From NCBI GenBank assembly GCA_942493045.1, contig OW818665.1, forward strand, positions 496,001-560,000: a stretch of DNA of 64,000 nt, read 5' to 3'. This stretch comes from Teretinema sp942493045 (lineage in GTDB: Bacteria > Spirochaetota > Spirochaetia > Treponematales > Treponemataceae). Positions 60,674 through 64,000 of this stretch are shown here, in pieces (the stretch's first letter is position 1; each line of letters starts with the position of its first letter). Both the position numbers and the translations under genes were made by a program. The notes beneath the pieces were generated by a model that saw only the letters and a list, made by a program, of their open reading frames with translations, was not told the origin of the DNA and made no database searches.

Positions 60674-61562
60674 ATGTCCGTGTCTATTATTGACAGTACA
60701 GGTCATATTATTACTTTCCCTGAAGCTTATTATCGCAACTTCAGTATTCCAAAACGAAATGGAGATAACAGACTTCTATCATCTCCCTATCCATCATTAT
60801 TCCTGATACAAAGGTGGATTCTCGAGCAAATATTAAATAAAGCAAGTATTAGTAATAATGCAACTGGTTTTTGTCGTGGTAGATCAATTGTTGATCATGC
60901 ATCATTACATGTAGATAATACCAGCCTACTTAAATTAGACATAAAAGATTATTTCCCATCAATCACATTGAAAAGAGTTATAACAGCATTTAAGTATATA
61001 GGTTATCCATCAAAAATAGCAACATCGCTTGCAAGGTTTTGTTGTGTTGATAAATGCCTTCCACAAGGAGCGCCAACAAGTCCTGCATTAAGCAATATTA
61101 TTACAAGGAAAATGGATTATCGCCTTGAAATGTTATGTAAAAAATATGGATTTGTTTATTCACGATATGCCGATGATATGGCATTTAGTGGTAAATATAT
61201 TCCTAAAAGCTTTAATCGAATTGTTGAAAAGATAGTAAATGATGAAGGTTTCACTATTAATAATGCAAAGACTGTATTAATAAATGGGCATGGTAAAAAA
61301 ATTCTTACAGGAATATCAATCAGCAATAATAAGTTAAAACTTCCAAGAAATAATAGAAGATTATTACGGGTTGAAGCTAATATAGCTTTGAAAAATGATT
61401 TTAATAAGGTAGTTATCGAAACTGGTGATCCAATTTACTATGAAAGACTTATTGGAAAGTTTATGTTTTGGTTGCAAATTGAACCTGATAATGAATATGT
61501 TATAACAACACTAAATAAGTTAAAAATAAAAGCATCATAGCATATTGAAAAAGTACTAACTA

Positions 61563-62849
61563 GGACATAGTTTACAAAACCTCAAGGACATCGTTTACAC
61601 TTTTATTGTCGCTTCAAACGTCCTTGTATATCTTGTATTCTAAGTCGTCTGACGTCAAGATATCCAAGAAGCTTGAACCTAAAATAGACACGAAAAAGGC
61701 CGTCACTAATTTCTTCGAGACCAATATCTTTTCCAATAAGAGGTGTAGCCACCATTACCCAGTTATGATTTCCCCAACGTATAGCACCGTTCTTCAGAAC
61801 TCTTTTAACTTCGAACGTTCCGGGATAATCCCATGGTTCAATTTTTTGCGGGTATATACGTTCTGATCGTGTATAGATGCTTGCTGGTGTGCTATTGTTC
61901 AATGCTTTATGTGGCCTATATTCATTGTATTCTTTAATGAACGCATCTAAGCGTTTCTGTAATTCGCTATGAGATTTTGGTAATTGGCTTGCTGTTTCAG
62001 CCTTTAAATCCTTATGCATTCGTTCATGCCTCCCATTTTGACCAGGTTTGGCAGGATCCGAGTATACAGGTGTAATACCAAGTTCAATGAACCATACTGA
62101 TAGACTTGATAAACGAGCCAATGATGTTGATCCTGCGAAAGGCACTCCATTATCACTATGAATATAAATTGGTAATCCAAAGTCCTCGAAAACCCTTATA
62201 AATACTGCCTTTGTCGCTTCAGTACTAGGGCTTGCGAGTGCATCGGCAGCTAAAATAAATCGGGAAAAGGAATCGGTAATGGTAAGGGGATACGAATAGA
62301 TTGCATCAATCAATCGCATCTTTCCTTTGTAATCAATGCCCCACATATCGTTTATTTCTTTTGGGTCAAACTTTGGATTGCAGGGATAGATATGCCGATT
62401 CGTTTTCCTGTCAGGAATAAGTCCTTCGGTTTTCAAGATCGTGTGGATTGTCGTTTGAGATGGCCACTGTATATTTGGTTTATCTCTTTCGAGTATGGTT
62501 TTGATTTTGTCTGCACCGTACCGAGGATGCTTATTACGTATAGAAATTATGTCCTTAGCTATTTTTGCGGGTGTTTTAGTAGGGCTTGATTTCGGCTTTC
62601 TTGAAAGCTCAGCAAGCCCGGTAAAACCCATTTGGTTAAAGCGTTCAATGTATTTATATCCTAATGTTCGGGATATACCAAACTGCTTGCACAGTTCTGT
62701 TATTGTATGTTTGTGAGCCAGGTACTCATTGATGAAGAAGTATTTCTCGTCCATAATCGTCGTATTCCTCCAAGGCATATGCTTTTCCCCCTAAGAAAAG
62801 CATAATTTAATGTGTAAACGATGTCCTTGAGGTTTTGTAAACTATGTCC
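61563..62849 (-). mobile_element. IS481-family insertion sequence
   Basis: 1,287 bp bounded by perfect 38-bp inverted repeats (61563-61600 and 62812-62849, ends GGACATAGTTTACA). One transposase gene on the minus strand. No target duplication is visible (flanks AACTA and CTGAT), and the cassette ends on its two sides do not match, so the insertion was followed or accompanied by deletion or recombination. Confidence 0.92.
61603..62778 (-). CDS. IS481-family transposase
   Basis: 391 residues. N-terminal helix-turn-helix (HTITELCKQFGISRTLGYKYI), then the integrase core with D149 in WGIDYKG, D209 in IHSDNGVPF and E252 in NGRHERMH. This single-ORF DDE transposase fits IS481 (ISNCY-unlike, no frameshift). 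All catalytic residues are present, so it may be active. Alternative start at the second Met (residue 9) is possible. Confidence 0.93.
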   Translation of the reverse strand: MPWRNTTIMDEKYFFINEYLAHKHTITELCKQFGISRTLGYKYIERFNQMGFTGLAELSRKPKSSPTKTPAKIAKDIISIRNKHPRYGADKIKTILERDKPNIQWPSQTTIHTILKTEGLIPDRKTNRHIYPCNPKFDPKEINDMWGIDYKGKMRLIDAIYSYPLTITDSFSRFILAADALASPSTEATKAVFIRVFEDFGLPIYIHSDNGVPFAGSTSLARLSSLSVWFIELGITPVYSDPAKPGQNGRHERMHKDLKAETASQLPKSHSELQKRLDAFIKEYNEYRPHKALNNSTPASIYTRSERIYPQKIEPWDYPGTFEVKRVLKNGAIRWGNHNWVMVATPLIGKDIGLEEISDGLFRVYFRFKLLGYLDVRRLRIQDIQGRLKRQ

Positions 62850-62869
62850 CTGATGTGTACAGGAAAAAG

Positions 62870-62978
62870 ATATAACAACTAGTTCAACCTGATATTGCTA
62901 TGTCACAAAACTTGCTTTCTGGCTTCGCCAGGCAAGTTTTGCGCCATGTACGCAATGCAGGTTAACTAAATGTTAGCT
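62870..62978 (+). other. attC site 78 (family B type)
   Basis: R'' ATATAAC, R' GTTAGCT; exchange after G62972. The R'' belongs to a family B cassette, not to the retron cassette that opens at 57872, so this is the leftover end of a lost family B copy. Leader GaCCC(TGC)GGGC follows. Confidence 0.95.
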
Positions 62979-63003
62979 GGACCCTGCGGGCGCGGAGGAA
63001 ATA

Positions 63004-63819
63004 ATGGAAAACAATATATCAATTTTAGTACGCTCTGATATTCCATATTTGAATTCAATTCAACCGGAAGGGTGGGGTAGTATTGCAGAAATACATGAAC
63101 ATTACCTGAAAACAAAAAATTGTTTTTGTATTAAACAGACAGATAAAAAAAATCAATTATTAGGTATCGGAACTGGAATAGATTTTGAAAATACTGGTTG
63201 GTTAGCACATATAATTGTTGGAAAGCAGTTCCAAAATAAAGGAATTGGAACATCAATAGTTAAAAATAGAATTGATTATTTACAAACAAAATGTGGATGT
63301 AAAACAATAACTTTAACTGCAACTGATCAAGGATATCCCATATATAAAAAAATCGGTTTTATTGATCAGAGTTTATACTGCATATTAAGCCGAACTACTA
63401 GTCTTCCAAATATAATCGAAACATCTAGTAATATTATTAAAATAAATCAATCACACTATAAAGGAATAGAAAAAATAGATAGAAAAGCATCAGGTGAACA
63501 TCGAATTGAATTATTAATACCAGTGTTGGAAAATAGATTTGTTTATATAAAAAATGGAGAAGTAGATGGGTATTATTTACCTGGTTTAGGTGATTGTGGT
63601 GTTATTGCACAATCGGAAGAAGCTGGAATCGCATTATTAAATGAACGTATAAAAAACGAAAATAAGATTTTTGTACCAGAAGAAAATAAAATTGCATATA
63701 ATTATTTAATCAATAATGGTTATCAGGAAATAAAAAAAATACATCGAATGATTTTAGGTCAAGAATTTGTATATAATCCACAATATTGTTATTCAAGAAT
63801 TGGTGGTTTTGCTGGATAA
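63004..63819 (+). CDS. two-domain GNAT-family acetyltransferase
   Basis: 271 residues. N-terminal GNAT domain about 1-130 with the acetyl-CoA loop IIVGKQFQNKGIGTSIV and YPIYKKIGFI. A second GNAT-like domain (Acetyltransf_18 type) covers about 140-271 and ends with QYCYSRIGGFAG, as in the YitH/DUF1248 group. Only the first domain has the acetyl-CoA signature. Substrate unknown. GGAGGAAA precedes the ATG. Confidence 0.87.
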   Translation: MENNISILVRSDIPYLNSIQPEGWGSIAEIHEHYLKTKNCFCIKQTDKKNQLLGIGTGIDFENTGWLAHIIVGKQFQNKGIGTSIVKNRIDYLQTKCGCKTITLTATDQGYPIYKKIGFIDQSLYCILSRTTSLPNIIETSSNIIKINQSHYKGIEKIDRKASGEHRIELLIPVLENRFVYIKNGEVDGYYLPGLGDCGVIAQSEEAGIALLNERIKNENKIFVPEENKIAYNYLINNGYQEIKKIHRMILGQEFVYNPQYCYSRIGGFAG

Positions 63820-63830
63820 AAAAAAGATTC

Positions 63831-63949
63831 AGCTAACAACTGCTTCAACTTGACATTTCCTGTTGTCATGGTTTGTGCTGGTCGCTGCGCTCGGCACAAA
63901 CCACGCCAAGCCCTGCGGGCCGGAAATGCAAGTTAAGCAAATGTTAGGT
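63831..63949 (+). other. attC site 79
   Basis: R'' AGCTAAC, R' GTTAGGT; exchange after G63943. CAACTTGA / CAAGTT arms; inner stem ATGGTTTGTGC / GCACAAACCA. Leader GaCGCC(TTC)GGCGC follows; the remaining bases to 64000 start another cassette with no gene yet. Confidence 0.95.
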
Positions 63950-64000
63950 AGACGCCTTCGGCGCTATAAGAAATACTTAATTAAAAAATATTTCTTTAAA

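Larger units (their letters stand above)
59448..60705 (+). mobile_element. IS3-family insertion sequence, copy 2
   Basis: 1,258 bp, the same ends and by eye the same sequence as the copy at 34801-36058; target duplication TAT (59445-59447 and 60706-60708). Same orientation as copy 1. Identity of the copies points to recent transposition. Confidence 0.95.
59254..61540 (+). pseudogene. retron reverse transcriptase gene split by an IS3-family element
   Basis: The 5' part (59254-59447, 64 whole codons) starts at ATG 59254 after AAGGA. The 3' part (60709-61540) encodes all RT motifs: FSIPKRNGDNRLL, LLKLDIKDYFPSI, LPQGAPTSPALSN, YADDMAFSG and GKKILTGIS, the retron-type order. Removing the IS and one TAT duplication restores GHIITFPEAYYRNF in frame, giving about 342 residues. 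An ATG near the IS right end (60674) opens a fused frame that would give an RT lacking its natural N-terminus. Activity is therefore uncertain. Confidence 0.93.

Overview
This window is one uninterrupted stretch of a very large integron cassette array. I count 79 attC recombination sites, all in the same orientation, spaced about 350 to 1,200 bp apart except around insertion sequences. No integron integrase or attI site is present, so both ends of the array lie outside. Each cassette runs from the TTRRRY half of one attC to the G of the next. The R'' core at the end of a cassette is the exact complement of the R' core at its own start in 62 of 78 cassettes, which confirms the cassette boundaries. 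Host genes are AT-rich, with many signal-peptide proteins and lipoproteins with loose lipoboxes. Together with the attC style this fits a Treponema-like spirochaete, but no taxonomic marker gene is present, so this is an inference.

Layout. 1-12504: single-gene cassettes (HPr, SH3 protein, ankyrin protein, racemase, DUF5677-like, pRiA4b ORF-3, DUF2971) and an inverted toxin-antitoxin cassette. 12505-15132: a block without genes made of short repeated cassettes. 15133-25899: MazEF, abortive-infection protein, PIN toxin pair, HNH nuclease, BrnTA, a frameshifted SAP/DUF6434 gene and an Mrr-type nuclease, mixed with gene-less cassettes. 25900-34365: three gene-less cassettes in a row, lipoprotein, two GNATs, outer-membrane-like protein, HAD, VapBC, and two more gene-less cassettes. 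34366-57872: a methyltransferase broken by an IS3-family element, membrane proteins, a second VapBC, hydrolases, Abi-alpha, SH3 protein, cytidine deaminase-like, PfkB kinase, HAD, a third VapBC pair, NERD protein, methyltransferases. 57873-62972: a retron (PRTase-like protein, winged helix, ncRNA, reverse transcriptase) whose RT gene is split by a second IS3 copy and whose 3' end has been replaced by an IS481-family element. 62973-64000: a two-domain GNAT and the start of the next cassette.

Three gene-less cassette families make up a large part of the array. Family A has 14 copies, every one exactly 356 bp. Family B has 10 copies of 520-739 bp built from 38-bp and 61-bp tandem repeats. Family C has 2 copies of 684 bp. 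None contains a convincing ORF. All are rich in small hairpins.

The most unusual signal is at the start of nearly every cassette. Directly after the R' core comes a short hairpin with one unpaired adenine on its 5' side and a TNC (rarely TNNC) loop. Its stem changes by compensating substitutions from cassette to cassette. The same 7-mer, GCTNCGC (GCGNAGC on the other strand), is also in the tips of many attC sites and in the family B repeats. GCGNAGC is known as an exceptionally stable single-stranded DNA mini-hairpin, and the bottom strand is the one integron integrases use folded.

Functionally the array is a reservoir of stabilising toxin-antitoxin pairs (seven), probable phage-defence genes (retron, Mrr, Abi families, perhaps NERD and HNH proteins), acetyltransferases, small hydrolases and kinases, secreted or membrane proteins and unknowns. 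At least ten genes take their stop codon from the attC site itself.
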